Positions 1 through 8,428 of a DNA stretch of 64,000 nt are shown here, one piece after another. The position numbers and the translations under genes were made by a program. Origin of the DNA: Solimonas sp. Lineage in GTDB: Bacteria > Pseudomonadota > Gammaproteobacteria > Nevskiales > Nevskiaceae. Location: contig JASBRP010000014.1 in the NCBI GenBank assembly GCA_030149365.1, forward strand, positions 1-64,000, read 5' to 3'. The notes under the pieces were generated by a model. The model did not search any database, was not told where the DNA came from, and saw nothing but the letters and a program-made list of their open reading frames with translations. Position 1 is the first letter of the stretch; each line of letters begins with the position of its first letter.

Positions 1-53
1 ATGCCCGAGGTAGGGCAACGCATGGAGCAGTTGCCGAGCCCTACCTCGGGCAT
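1..53. repeat. Perfect 16-bp inverted repeat at window edge
   Basis: Bases 1-16 and 38-53 are exact reverse complements around a 21-base spacer, so the segment can form a long hairpin. There is no U-tract after it. It may continue outside the window, so its full extent and identity (dispersed repeat, terminator of an upstream gene, or recombination site) cannot be decided here. Confidence 0.6.
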
Positions 54-133
54 CCATGCCCTCGCCAACCCTCGACTACCAGCGGGAGAGGGAGAACTGC
101 TGTCATCGCTGGCTATCCGTTAAGCTTCGCACC

Positions 134-1180
134 ATGCCGCACGATCACCCGTCCCAGAAGCCCCATTCGCACGACCACGGTCACCAGCACGGCCATGGCC
201 ACGAGCATCACGGTCATGACCACAAGGGCCACGATCATGGGCACTCGCATGGTCACGGGCACTTGCATGGGCACGACCACGGCGGCCACGGGCATTCCCA
301 CGATCACCCGCATGGCAGCGAGCGCCAGCTGCTGATTGCCTTCATCCTCACGGCCGGGTTCATGCTGGCCGAGGTCATTGGTGGACTGATCTCCGGTTCG
401 CTGGCGCTGATCGCCGATGCCGGGCACATGCTGACCGACGCGGCCTCTCTGGCCCTGGCGCTGTTTGCCGTGCGCCTGAGCCGCCGGCCCTCCGACCGCC
501 GCCGCTCCTACGGCTATGGCCGCATGCAGGTGCTGGCGGCCTTCGTCAACGGGCTGTCGTTGCTGGCACTGATCGCCTGGATCGCCATCGAGGCGGTCAT
601 GCGCCTGTTCGAGCCGGTGCCGGTGCTGGCGGGGCCGATGCTGGTCATTGCCTGCCTGGGGTTGCTGGTGAACCTCGCGGCGTTCTGGATCCTGCACCGG
701 GGCGAGCGCGGCAACCTCAACGTGGATGGCGCCCTGGCCCATGTGCTGGGCGACCTGCTGGGCTCGGTGGCGGCGATCATCGCGGCCCTGGTGATCATGG
801 CGACCGGCTGGACGCCGGTGGACCCGCTGCTGTCGGTGCTGGTCTGCGGGCTGATCCTGCGTACCGCCCTGCGCATCACCCGCGAGTCCGGGCATATCCT
901 GCTGCAGGGCAGCCCGACGGAACTGGACCTGGCCCAGCTGGAGCGCGAGGTGCGCGCGGCGGTGCCGGGCGTGGCGGGCATCCACCATGTTCATCTGTGG
1001 TCCCTGACTCCAGAGGAACGCATCATTACCCTGCACGCCGTGCTCGGCCCTGCGGCCGACGGCGACCAGGTGACGGCCGGAATCGGTGATTTCCTGCGTA
1101 GTAGCAGGGGGATAGGCCATGTCACGGTGCAGATCGAGCGCCAGCCTTGCGCCGAGCCGGAGCACCGCTGCCCGGGCTGA
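134..1180 (+). CDS. Cation diffusion facilitator (CDF), zinc-type metal exporter
   Basis: An inner-membrane metal/proton antiporter of the CDF family (CzcD/ZitB type) that exports Zn2+ and similar divalent cations from the cytoplasm. The first 61 residues hold 27 histidines in HxH runs, a cytosolic metal-binding tail. Six hydrophobic segments follow, with the family's HxxxD metal sites in TM2 (DAGHMLTD) and TM5 (LAHVLGDLL), then a C-terminal cytoplasmic domain. The start at 134 places the His-rich tail directly at the N terminus (348 aa). An in-frame ATG at 56 would add 26 residues unlike the family. No metal regulator is adjacent, so metal preference is inferred from the family and the His tail. 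Confidence 0.92.
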   Translation: MPHDHPSQKPHSHDHGHQHGHGHEHHGHDHKGHDHGHSHGHGHLHGHDHGGHGHSHDHPHGSERQLLIAFILTAGFMLAEVIGGLISGSLALIADAGHMLTDAASLALALFAVRLSRRPSDRRRSYGYGRMQVLAAFVNGLSLLALIAWIAIEAVMRLFEPVPVLAGPMLVIACLGLLVNLAAFWILHRGERGNLNVDGALAHVLGDLLGSVAAIIAALVIMATGWTPVDPLLSVLVCGLILRTALRITRESGHILLQGSPTELDLAQLEREVRAAVPGVAGIHHVHLWSLTPEERIITLHAVLGPAADGDQVTAGIGDFLRSSRGIGHVTVQIERQPCAEPEHRCPG

Positions 1181-1331
1181 GCCGGACTCACCGTCCGGTC
1201 TTGGCCCTACCGACACGGGGGTGGTGCCCTCGTAACTTGCCTACTACCGCCCCCCTCCTTACCATTTGCGCTCTTCAGCGGCCACACCCGCCTATTTTTT
1301 GCCCATTTTCTTGTCAGTTTAAGGATAGTTC

Positions 1332-2987
1332 ATGACCTTTCAGGCCGATCTCGAGAAGCTCTTCGGGCTCAAAAACGTCAGCTACAAGTACAACCTGACC
1401 AAGCCGGAGCTGTTTCACGAAGCCATCGCCAACGACCGCGGCCGTGTGCGCCGCGGTGGTCCGAGCAACGAGCAGAAGGCCTTCCCGACCGTCCTGGGCG
1501 TGAACGGTCCGCTGGTTTACTACACCGATCCGGATTGCACCGGCCGCCGTACCAAGGACACTTACGCGGTGAAGTGGCCGGAGATCGCCGACGAGATCTG
1601 GTTCAAGGCCGACCTCAATCCTTACGACACCGAGAAGTACGAGGCGCTGCTCAAGCGCGTCGTGGCCCACCTGAACGACAAGAAGGCCTCGCTGTACGTG
1701 AAGGACCTGTTCATGGGTTCGGATCCGGACTTCGCCGTGCCCTATCGCTTCGTCGGCGAGTACGCCACGCACGCGATGTTCTGCCACAACATGTTCCCCA
1801 AGGACCTGCAGGGCGTGAAGGATGCCGACGCGCGCCGCTGGACCATGCTCAACGTGCCGAGCTTCGTCTGCGAGCCGGAGCGTGACGGCAGCCGCGCCGA
1901 AGCGGCCGTGATCATCGACACGCGCAACAAGATCTGCCTGGTGGCCGGCCGCGCCGACTACTGCGGCGTCAACAAGAAGACCATCTTCACGGTCGGCAAC
2001 TACCTGCTGCCGAAGGAAGGCCGCCTGTCGATGCACTGCTCGGCCAACGTCGGCAAGAACAATGACGCGGCGATCCTGTTCGGCCTCTCCGGCACGGGCA
2101 AGACCACGCTGTCGGCCGACGCCAACCGCCGCCTGATCGGCGACGACGAGACCATCTGGTCCGACAACGGCCTGTGCAACCTGGAAGACGGCTGCTACGC
2201 CAAGCTGATCGACCTGGACAAGCAGAACGAGCCGGTGATCGCCCAGGCCCTGAGCAAGGCCGGCACCATCATCGAGAACGTGCCGCCGCTGCCGGGCAAG
2301 AAGATGGAAGAGTGCCACCCGGACGAGCTGGACCTGTTCGACGGCTCCATCGCCGAGAACACCCGCTTCAGCTACCCGCTCGACGCCAACCCGAACGTGA
2401 TGCCCAACGGCCAGGGCCCGCATCCGAAGACCATCGTGCTGCTGACCGCCGACGCCTTCGGCGTGCTGCCGCCGATCTCGATCCTCGAGCCCAAGGACGT
2501 GATGTACCACTTCGTCTCGGGCTTCACCGCCCGCGTCGCCGGTACGGAAGTGGGCGTGACCGAGCCGCAGCCGACCTTCTCGGCCTGCTTCGGCGGCCCC
2601 TTCATGGCGCAGAAGCCCAACGTCTACGCCAAGCTGCTGGCGGAGAAGATGGAGCAGCACCAGGCCCGCTGCATCCTGCTGAACACCGGCTGGAGCGGTG
2701 GCGGCGCCACCACCGGCGGCGCCCGCATGAAGCTCAAGGTCACCCGCGCCCTGCTGGACGCGGCCCTGAACGGCGAGCTGGACGGCGTGGAGACCGAGGT
2801 GCAGCCGATCCTGAACCTCAAGATGCCCAAGTCCTGCCCGGGCGTGGACAGCAACATCCTGAACCCCCGCAACACCTGGGGCGACAAGGATGCCTACGAC
2901 GCCACCGCCACGAAGCTGCGCGACATGTTCCGCGACAACTTCAAGAAGAAGGGCTTTGCGGCCTTCGGCATCGAGGAGCGCATCTAA
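1332..2987 (+). CDS. pckA: Phosphoenolpyruvate carboxykinase (ATP)
   Basis: Cytosolic gluconeogenic enzyme converting oxaloacetate plus ATP to phosphoenolpyruvate, CO2 and ADP. The diagnostic ATP-type P-loop GLSGTGKTTLSAD lies at residues 251-263, followed by the DDETIWSDNG motif, and the SMHCSAN segment precedes it. The length of 551 aa is slightly above the usual 530-540. The substrate-loop region reads YCGVNKKTIF rather than the common YAGEMKK, while both lysines are kept. A Shine-Dalgarno AAGGAT sits 5 bases before the ATG. The gene is monocistronic, with its own terminator right after it. It pairs functionally with fbp at about 38-39 kb. Confidence 0.97.
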   Translation: MTFQADLEKLFGLKNVSYKYNLTKPELFHEAIANDRGRVRRGGPSNEQKAFPTVLGVNGPLVYYTDPDCTGRRTKDTYAVKWPEIADEIWFKADLNPYDTEKYEALLKRVVAHLNDKKASLYVKDLFMGSDPDFAVPYRFVGEYATHAMFCHNMFPKDLQGVKDADARRWTMLNVPSFVCEPERDGSRAEAAVIIDTRNKICLVAGRADYCGVNKKTIFTVGNYLLPKEGRLSMHCSANVGKNNDAAILFGLSGTGKTTLSADANRRLIGDDETIWSDNGLCNLEDGCYAKLIDLDKQNEPVIAQALSKAGTIIENVPPLPGKKMEECHPDELDLFDGSIAENTRFSYPLDANPNVMPNGQGPHPKTIVLLTADAFGVLPPISILEPKDVMYHFVSGFTARVAGTEVGVTEPQPTFSACFGGPFMAQKPNVYAKLLAEKMEQHQARCILLNTGWSGGGATTGGARMKLKVTRALLDAALNGELDGVETEVQPILNLKMPKSCPGVDSNILNPRNTWGDKDAYDATATKLRDMFRDNFKKKGFAAFGIEERI

Positions 2988-3003
2988 GCGCCTCGCAGTA
3001 TCG

Positions 3004-3034
3004 AAAAGGCCGGGCATTGCCCGGCCTTTTTGTT
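3004..3034 (+). terminator. Rho-independent terminator of pckA
   Basis: A GC-rich hairpin (AAGGCCGGGC / GCCCGGCCTT) is followed by five Ts and TGTTT, 17 bases after the pckA stop codon. Confidence 0.9.
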
Positions 3035-3068
3035 TCAGAATACCCCTGTCCGCCCTGCCCGCCTGCCC

Positions 3069-4679
3069 ATGAAACTACGCGCCAGCAACATCGCCAAGCT
3101 CAAGGACCAGTCCTTCGACGTGCTGATCGTCGGTGGCGGCATCAATGGCTCGGTGGCGGCGGCCGCCCTGGCGGCGCGCGGCGTCTCGGTGGCGCTGATC
3201 GACAAGGGCGACTTCGCCGGTTTCACCAGCCAGCAGTCGTCCAACCTGGCCTGGGGCGGCATCAAGTACATGGAGACCTGGGAGTACCCGCTGGTGCGGG
3301 CGCTGTGCATGAGCCGCAACCGGCTGATCCGCAGCTACCCGTCCACGGTCAAGGAGATCCGCTTCTTCACCTCGGTGCAGAAGGGCTTCCGCTGGCATCC
3401 CTGGATCCTGTGGGCGGGCACCTGGCTGTATTGGCTGATCGGCAACGGCTTCACCCGCGTGCCCTTCCTGCGTCCGGTGGGCGCGATCCGGCGCGAGGAG
3501 CCGGTGGTACGCACGGAGGCGCTCAGTGGCGGCTTCGAGTATTCCGACTCCTACCTGCACGACAACGACGCGCGCTTCGTCTTCAACTTCATCCGCTCGG
3601 CCCTGAGCCGGGGCTGCATCGCGGCCAACTACGTGGCGGCCGAGGGCTCGCGCCGCGAGGGCACGGAGTGGGTCACGCAGTTGCGTGATGTGCGCAGCGG
3701 CGAGAGCTTCCCGGTGCGCAGCAAGGTGATGGTCAATGCCGCCGGCCCCTTCGTGGACGAGGTCAATGCCCGGAACGGCATCGGCACGCGTCACCGGCAT
3801 GTGTTCTCCAAGGGTATCCACCTGATCGTGCCGCGCATCACCGACAGCAAGCGCGTGCTGACCTTCTTCGCCGACGACGGTCGCCTGTTCTTTGCGATCC
3901 CGATGGGCAACCGCACCTGCATCGGCACCACCGACAACCGCGTGGACACACCCTATGCCAACGTGACCGAGGCGGACCGGCGCTTCGTGCTGGACAACAT
4001 CAACAAGCGCCTGAACCTGCCCAAGCCGCTGACCGAGGCCGACGTCATCTCCGAGCGCTGCGGCGTGCGCCCGCTGGTGGTCGAAGGCGCAGCGGGCGAG
4101 AAGACCGATTTCCTGCAGCTGTCGCGCAAGCATGCGGTGGAGGTGGATGCCGCCTCGCAGCAGATCAGCATCTTCGGCGGCAAGCTCACCGACTGCATCA
4201 ACGTGGGCGAGGAGATCTGCGACGAGGTACAGCGCCTGGGCGTGAACATCCCCGAGCCGGACTTCACCTGGTACGGCGAGGCACCCGATTCGGTGCGCGA
4301 CGAGTTCCTGCACCAGGCGCGACTGATGAACCTGGACGCCTACACCGCGCCGGAGTCCTCGGAGCCGCTGTCGCAGCGCCTGTGGCGCCGCTACGGCGCG
4401 CAGGCCATCGGCCTGCTGGAGAACATCCGCGAGGATTCACGAGAGGCCGAGGTGCTGATCAAGGGCACGGAGTACATCCGCTGCGAGCTGCGCCAGGCGG
4501 CGCGGCGCGAGATGGTGGTGACACTGGATGATTTCCTGCGCCGCCGCTCGAAGATCGCGCTGGTGGAGCGCCGCGAGACGATCCGGGAATCACCCGGGCT
4601 GATGGATGCCTGTCGCATCCTGTTCGGGGATGAGGCGCAGGCGCGGCATGATGAGTATTTTGGGGTGGGGGGTTCGTGA
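3069..4679 (+). CDS. FAD-dependent glycerol-3-phosphate dehydrogenase (GlpD/GlpA family)
   Basis: A membrane-associated flavoenzyme predicted to oxidise sn-glycerol-3-phosphate to dihydroxyacetone phosphate, passing electrons to quinone. The N-terminal dinucleotide fold LIVGGGINGS is followed by the family motif around SSNLAWGGIKYME, and the C-terminal GlpD-type domain is present (536 aa, family 500-560). The start at 3069 (MKLRASNIAKL) is chosen because the 13 residues encoded upstream overlap the pckA terminator region and are unlike the family. No glpK or glpF is adjacent, so it acts apart from a glycerol operon here. DAO-superfamily side activities cannot be excluded. Confidence 0.88.
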   Translation: MKLRASNIAKLKDQSFDVLIVGGGINGSVAAAALAARGVSVALIDKGDFAGFTSQQSSNLAWGGIKYMETWEYPLVRALCMSRNRLIRSYPSTVKEIRFFTSVQKGFRWHPWILWAGTWLYWLIGNGFTRVPFLRPVGAIRREEPVVRTEALSGGFEYSDSYLHDNDARFVFNFIRSALSRGCIAANYVAAEGSRREGTEWVTQLRDVRSGESFPVRSKVMVNAAGPFVDEVNARNGIGTRHRHVFSKGIHLIVPRITDSKRVLTFFADDGRLFFAIPMGNRTCIGTTDNRVDTPYANVTEADRRFVLDNINKRLNLPKPLTEADVISERCGVRPLVVEGAAGEKTDFLQLSRKHAVEVDAASQQISIFGGKLTDCINVGEEICDEVQRLGVNIPEPDFTWYGEAPDSVRDEFLHQARLMNLDAYTAPESSEPLSQRLWRRYGAQAIGLLENIREDSREAEVLIKGTEYIRCELRQAARREMVVTLDDFLRRRSKIALVERRETIRESPGLMDACRILFGDEAQARHDEYFGVGGS

Positions 4680-4702
4680 GATCCGCTCGGGAAACATCCG
4701 CT

Positions 4703-4838
4703 TTCCCCTCGCCCGCTTGCGGGAGAGGGTGGCCCGAAGGGCCGGGAGAGGGTTTCTGTAGAACTCGATGCTGGCCACTACGATCAACTTTTACAGCAAT
4801 CCTCTCCCCCACCCCTCTCCCGCAAGCGGGCGAGGGGA
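4703..4838. repeat. REP/BIME-like pair of inverted palindromic units
   Basis: The unit at 4703-4730 (TTCCCCTCGCCCGCTTGCGG onward) recurs in inverted orientation at 4812-4838, nearly perfectly. Each unit carries its own small GCCCGC-TT-GCGGG palindrome. The pair fills the gap between the glycerol-3-phosphate dehydrogenase and the FAH gene. The arrangement matches bacterial interspersed mosaic (REP doublet) elements. No RAYT transposase is in the window. Confidence 0.8.
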
Positions 4839-4853
4839 GAAAAGCTCTCGGAC

Positions 4854-5492
4854 ATGAAAGTTAATCGCATCTTCTGCATCGGCAAGAACTACGCGGATCA
4901 CGTCGCCGAGCTGGCGCACCTCGGTCACCAGGCCGATGGCGACTGCGTGGTCTTCATGAAGCCGGCCTCCGCCGCGGTGCCGGAGGGGCAGCCGATCCTC
5001 CTGCCCCGCGACCGCGGCAGCGTGCACTACGAGGCCGAGCTGGTGGTGATGCTGACGGGCGGCGGCCGCAACATCCCGATGAAGCATGCGCTGGGCAGCG
5101 TCGCCGGTCTGACCCTGGGCCTGGACCTGACCTTGCGCGATCTGCAGACCGAGCTGAAGAACAAGGGCAAGCCCTGGGAAATCGCCAAGTCCTACGACGG
5201 CAGCGCGGCGCTGGGCGACTTCAAGCCGTTCCTGGAGCAGGACCTGCAGAAGCTGGAGTTCACGCTGCAGGTCAATGGCGAGCTGCGCCAGCACGGCCGC
5301 ACGCGCGAGATGCTCTACCCGGTGGCGCGCCAGATCCATATCCTTTCGCAGAGCTGGGCATTGCAGCCTGGCGACGTCATTTTCACCGGCACTCCCAAGG
5401 GTGTCGGCCCTCTGGCCCATGGCGACCAGCTGGTGCTGGCCGGTGAGGGCATCGGTGAATTCCGCTGGACCTGCAGGCAGGAGAAGAAGTGA
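4854..5492 (+). CDS. Fumarylacetoacetate hydrolase (FAH) family protein
   Basis: A metal-dependent C-C bond hydrolase or isomerase of the FAH superfamily, in the short single-domain (YcgM-like) form of 212 aa. The metal-binding acidic residues are visible as E60-x-E62 (VHYEAELVV) and D91 (LGLDLTLRD), with the FTGTPKGVG turn near the C terminus. The substrate is not determinable. Relatives act on acylpyruvates or decarboxylate oxaloacetate. Its stop codon overlaps the GTG start of the next gene by 4 nt, so it is probably co-transcribed with the DUF502 and AmpG-like genes, although those functions do not obviously connect. Confidence 0.9.
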   Translation: MKVNRIFCIGKNYADHVAELAHLGHQADGDCVVFMKPASAAVPEGQPILLPRDRGSVHYEAELVVMLTGGGRNIPMKHALGSVAGLTLGLDLTLRDLQTELKNKGKPWEIAKSYDGSAALGDFKPFLEQDLQKLEFTLQVNGELRQHGRTREMLYPVARQIHILSQSWALQPGDVIFTGTPKGVGPLAHGDQLVLAGEGIGEFRWTCRQEKK

Positions 5493-6130
5493 ACGAGCAA
5501 CAGAAGCAGCAGCTGCGCAAGATCGCCGGCACTTTCTTCACCGGCCTGCTGGCGGTGCTGCCGATCCTGGTGACGGTGGCGCTGGTGATGTGGTTGATCG
5601 GTGCCGCCGAGGCGGTGCTGGGCGGCCTGCTGGGCTTCCTGCTGCCGCGCGGGCTGTACCTGCCGGGCATGGGCCTGCTGGTGTCGATCCTGCTGATCTA
5701 CCTGGTCGGCCTGGGCATGAAGGGACTGTTCGTGCAGCAGGCCTTCGGCTGGGTGGAGAGCGCGCTCAATCGCATCCCCCTGGTAAAGACGGTCTACGGC
5801 GCCGTGCGCGACCTGACCGGCTTCATGTCGAACAAGCGCGAGCGCAAGTTCGGCCAGGTGGTGCTGGTGCAGTTGCCGAATCTACCGCTACGGCTGGTGG
5901 GTTTCGTGACCGTGGACGACCTGGCCGAGGCCGGCATCGCCGGCTGCGACACTGGCGGCTGCGTGGCGGTCTACCTGCCGATGAGCTACCAGATCGGCGG
6001 CTATACGGTGATGCTGCCGCGCGAGCACCTGACGCCGCTGGACATGGGCTTCGAGGAGGCGATGCGCTTCGTCATCACTGCCGGCATGTCGCGGCCCAAC
6101 GAGGAACCGGCCAAGCCTTCCCCGCCCTGA
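5489..6130 (+). CDS. DUF502 family integral membrane protein
   Basis: An inner-membrane protein of the DUF502 family, widespread and of unknown biochemical role. A basic N terminus (NEQQKQQLRKIAGTFFTG) leads into two transmembrane segments at about residues 12-35 and 55-78. A soluble domain follows with the family stretch NRIPLVKTVYGAVRD and a later PTAxxGG-like region (TGGCVAVYLP). The start codon is GTG at 5489, within the previous gene's stop (GTGA overlap). The stop overlaps the next ATG by one base (TGATG), so translation is likely coupled through all three genes. Length 213 aa is normal for the family. Confidence 0.88.
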   Translation: MNEQQKQQLRKIAGTFFTGLLAVLPILVTVALVMWLIGAAEAVLGGLLGFLLPRGLYLPGMGLLVSILLIYLVGLGMKGLFVQQAFGWVESALNRIPLVKTVYGAVRDLTGFMSNKRERKFGQVVLVQLPNLPLRLVGFVTVDDLAEAGIAGCDTGGCVAVYLPMSYQIGGYTVMLPREHLTPLDMGFEEAMRFVITAGMSRPNEEPAKPSPP

Positions 6131-7353
6131 TGAATCTTGGCCGCGGCTACAAGCTGGTCCTGCTGGGTAGCCTCTACCTGGCCCAGGGCCTGCCCTACGG
6201 CTTCTTCACGCAGGCGCTGCCGGTGCTGATGCGCGAGGCCGGCCTGTCGCTGAAGACCATCAGCCTCACCAGCCTGCTGTTCCTGCCCTGGGCGCTGAAG
6301 TTCCTGTGGGCGCCGCTGGTGGACCGCACCGGCACCCGCCGGCAATGGATCCTGCCGCTGCAGCTCAGCGCGGCCGCTGGCGCCGGCCTGCTCGCGTTCG
6401 CCGACATCGGCGATTCCTTCATGCTGATCTTCGCCGCGGTGCTGGTGTTCAACCTGCTGGCCGCGATGCAGGACGTGGCCACCGACGGCCTGGCGGTGCG
6501 CCTGCTGGGTGAGAAGGAGCGCGGCCTGGGCAACGGCCTGCAGGTGGGCGCTTATCGGCTTGGCATGGTGCTGGGTGGTGGCTGGCTGCTGTGGGTGTTC
6601 GCGCAGTCCGGCTGGCAGCTGATGTTCCTGGCCATGGCCGGCATCCTGCTGCTGACCTGCCTGCCGGTGCTGTTCCTGCGTGGCGAAGGCGCCGAGAGCC
6701 AGGCGCCGCCACCGGCCGCTGGACAGATCGCGCTGGGCTGGGCCAGGCGCCTGCGCCAGCCGGGGATGCTGGCCTTCATCGGCCTGATCTGCGCCTACAA
6801 GTTCGGCGACAGCATGGTGTCTTCGCTGATCGGGCCCTTCCTGAAGGACTACGGCATGTCCAAGGAGGAGATCGCGCTGCTCAAGGGCACGCTGGGCTCG
6901 GTGGCCGGCCTGGCCGGGGCCGCCGCGGGTGGTTGGCTGGCCTGGCGCCTGGGGCGCCGCGCGACGCTGTTGGGCTGCGGCCTGCTCCAGACCGTCAGCC
7001 TGCTGCCCTACCTCGCCGCAGCGCTGGGCTGGGGCGGCAAGGAACTGCTCTGGATCGGCTGCATCGGCGAGCACCTGCTGGGCGGCATGGCGACGGTGGC
7101 GCTGTTCACGCTGATGATGGATGCCAGCGATCCCGACCACGCCGGCACCGATTACACGCTGCTGGCCTGTGCCGTGGTCATGGGCACGGGCCTGGCCACC
7201 TTCACCGGCGCGGCGATCGCCGATGCGGCGGGCTACGCGCCGATGATGGGCCTGGGGCTGCTGCTGTCGGCGGCCGGCTGCATCGCCCTGGTGATGGCGG
7301 TGGACCGCGGTGCGGGGCCGGCACGCCTGGCGCCGGTCTGGCGCCGCCGCTGA
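6130..7353 (+). CDS. AmpG-like MFS transporter (PAT family)
   Basis: An inner-membrane permease of the major facilitator superfamily, peptide/acetyl-CoA transporter branch, similar to AmpG, which imports anhydro-muropeptides for cell-wall recycling. The N terminus LYLAQGLPYGFFTQALPV and the LPWALKFLWAPLVDR motif are characteristic of AmpG/PAT proteins. About 12 hydrophobic helices fit 407 aa, shorter than E. coli AmpG (about 490 aa, 14 segments). The start at 6130 overlaps the DUF502 stop. No ampD, nagZ or beta-lactamase gene is adjacent, so muropeptide specificity is inferred from family only. Confidence 0.85.
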   Translation: MNLGRGYKLVLLGSLYLAQGLPYGFFTQALPVLMREAGLSLKTISLTSLLFLPWALKFLWAPLVDRTGTRRQWILPLQLSAAAGAGLLAFADIGDSFMLIFAAVLVFNLLAAMQDVATDGLAVRLLGEKERGLGNGLQVGAYRLGMVLGGGWLLWVFAQSGWQLMFLAMAGILLLTCLPVLFLRGEGAESQAPPPAAGQIALGWARRLRQPGMLAFIGLICAYKFGDSMVSSLIGPFLKDYGMSKEEIALLKGTLGSVAGLAGAAAGGWLAWRLGRRATLLGCGLLQTVSLLPYLAAALGWGGKELLWIGCIGEHLLGGMATVALFTLMMDASDPDHAGTDYTLLACAVVMGTGLATFTGAAIADAAGYAPMMGLGLLLSAAGCIALVMAVDRGAGPARLAPVWRRR

Positions 7354-7357
7354 TCGT

Positions 7358-7425
7358 GTGGGAGCGGCTTCAGCCGCGATTCTTCCGCTCAACGAACGAA
7401 AGATCGCGGCTGAAGCCGCTCCCAC
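7358..7425. repeat. Palindromic intergenic repeat (REP-like, second family)
   Basis: Arms 7358-7380 (GTGGGAGCGGCTTCAGCCGC onward) and 7403-7425 are perfect 23-base reverse complements around a 22-base loop. It lies between the convergent AmpG-like gene and the diguanylate cyclase gene, where it could also act as a terminator or mRNA stabiliser. The GTGGGAGCGGCTTCAGCCGCGA core resembles widespread intergenic repeats of Pseudomonas and Xanthomonas relatives. Confidence 0.8.
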
Positions 7426-7435
7426 CTGGCAGCAT

Positions 7436-8428
7436 TCACTCGCCCCTGGCCAGCTCGCAGCGATTCTTTCCTCCGCGCTTGGCGCGGTACATGGCATCGT
7501 CCGCGGCCCGGATCAGGGAGTCGCCCGGCGTGGCCGTTTCGTCCACCGGCACATGCGGGTGGCAGGCGACGCCGATGCTGGCGCCCACCGTGACCTCGAT
7601 GCCCGAACCCAGGTCGTAGGGCTCGCGCAGCAGCAGGCACAGGGCCTCCGCCGCCGACAGGGCCGCGGCCGGCGCCTCCACCGCTTCCTCCAGGATCACC
7701 GCGAACTCGTCACCGCCCAGCCGCGCGACGGTGTCGGATTTGCGCATGCGCCCCAGCAGGCGTGCGGCGATCTGGCGCAGCAGCTGGTCACCGACGAGGT
7801 GTCCGTGGGTGTCGTTGACCGGCTTGAAGCCGTCGATGTCGATGTACAGCAGCGCGAACGGCCGCTGCGAACGGCGCGAGCGCTCCAGGGCGCCGTCGAG
7901 CCGGTCCAGGAACAGCGCGCGGTTCGGCAGGTCGGTGAGCGGATCGTGCGTGGCCTGGTGCCGCACCTGTTCCTCGGCCTGGCGGCGGGTCGCCACCTCG
8001 TACTCCAGCTCGCTCACCAACTGGCGCAGCTGCTGCTTGCCGCGGTACAGCTCCAGGAAGACGCGCACCTTGGACAGCAGGATGGTGTCGTTGATCGGCT
8101 TGGCGATGTAGTCGACCGCGCCGAAGCTGTAGCCCTTGAGGCGGTTGAGGTCATCGACCATGGCCGCGGTGACGAAGATCACCGGGGTGTTGCGCGTGCC
8201 CTCCTCTTCCGCGAGGTGGCTGGCGACCTCGAAGCCGTCCATGTCCGGCATGTTGACGTCCAGCAGCACCAGGGCGAACTCGTGGTCCAGCGTGGCTGCC
8301 AGCGCGGCGTTGCCGGAACTCGCCTCGACCAGCTCCGCCTCGACCTTGGCCAGCAGGCGCCGCATGGCCACCAGGTTGGCAGGCGTGTCGTCCACGACGA
8401 GAATCTTGGGGCGCGGCAACTCGGTCAT
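7436..8428 (-). CDS. Response regulator with GGDEF domain (diguanylate cyclase)
   Basis: A cytosolic enzyme predicted to make cyclic di-GMP under phosphorylation control. The receiver domain spans about residues 5-125 with phospho-acceptor D57 (LVLLDVNMPDMDG) and the K110-P111 switch motif. A coiled linker follows, then the GGDEF domain (about 160-320) with an intact active site GGDEF at 238-242 and an inhibitory I-site R229-K-S-D232 five residues upstream, so feedback inhibition is likely. It is the last gene of the signalling operon, overlapping the CheB-like gene by 4 nt. Its likely phosphodonor is the hybrid kinase encoded upstream. Confidence 0.93.
   Translation of the reverse strand: MTELPRPKILVVDDTPANLVAMRRLLAKVEAELVEASSGNAALAATLDHEFALVLLDVNMPDMDGFEVASHLAEEEGTRNTPVIFVTAAMVDDLNRLKGYSFGAVDYIAKPINDTILLSKVRVFLELYRGKQQLRQLVSELEYEVATRRQAEEQVRHQATHDPLTDLPNRALFLDRLDGALERSRRSQRPFALLYIDIDGFKPVNDTHGHLVGDQLLRQIAARLLGRMRKSDTVARLGGDEFAVILEEAVEAPAAALSAAEALCLLLREPYDLGSGIEVTVGASIGVACHPHVPVDETATPGDSLIRAADDAMYRAKRGGKNRCELARGE

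Noticed and set aside
1314..3017. A 567-codon frame on the minus strand opposite pckA
   Set aside because: pckA motifs on the plus strand are unambiguous, and the minus translation is low-complexity Val/Leu/Gly/Arg with no family signal.
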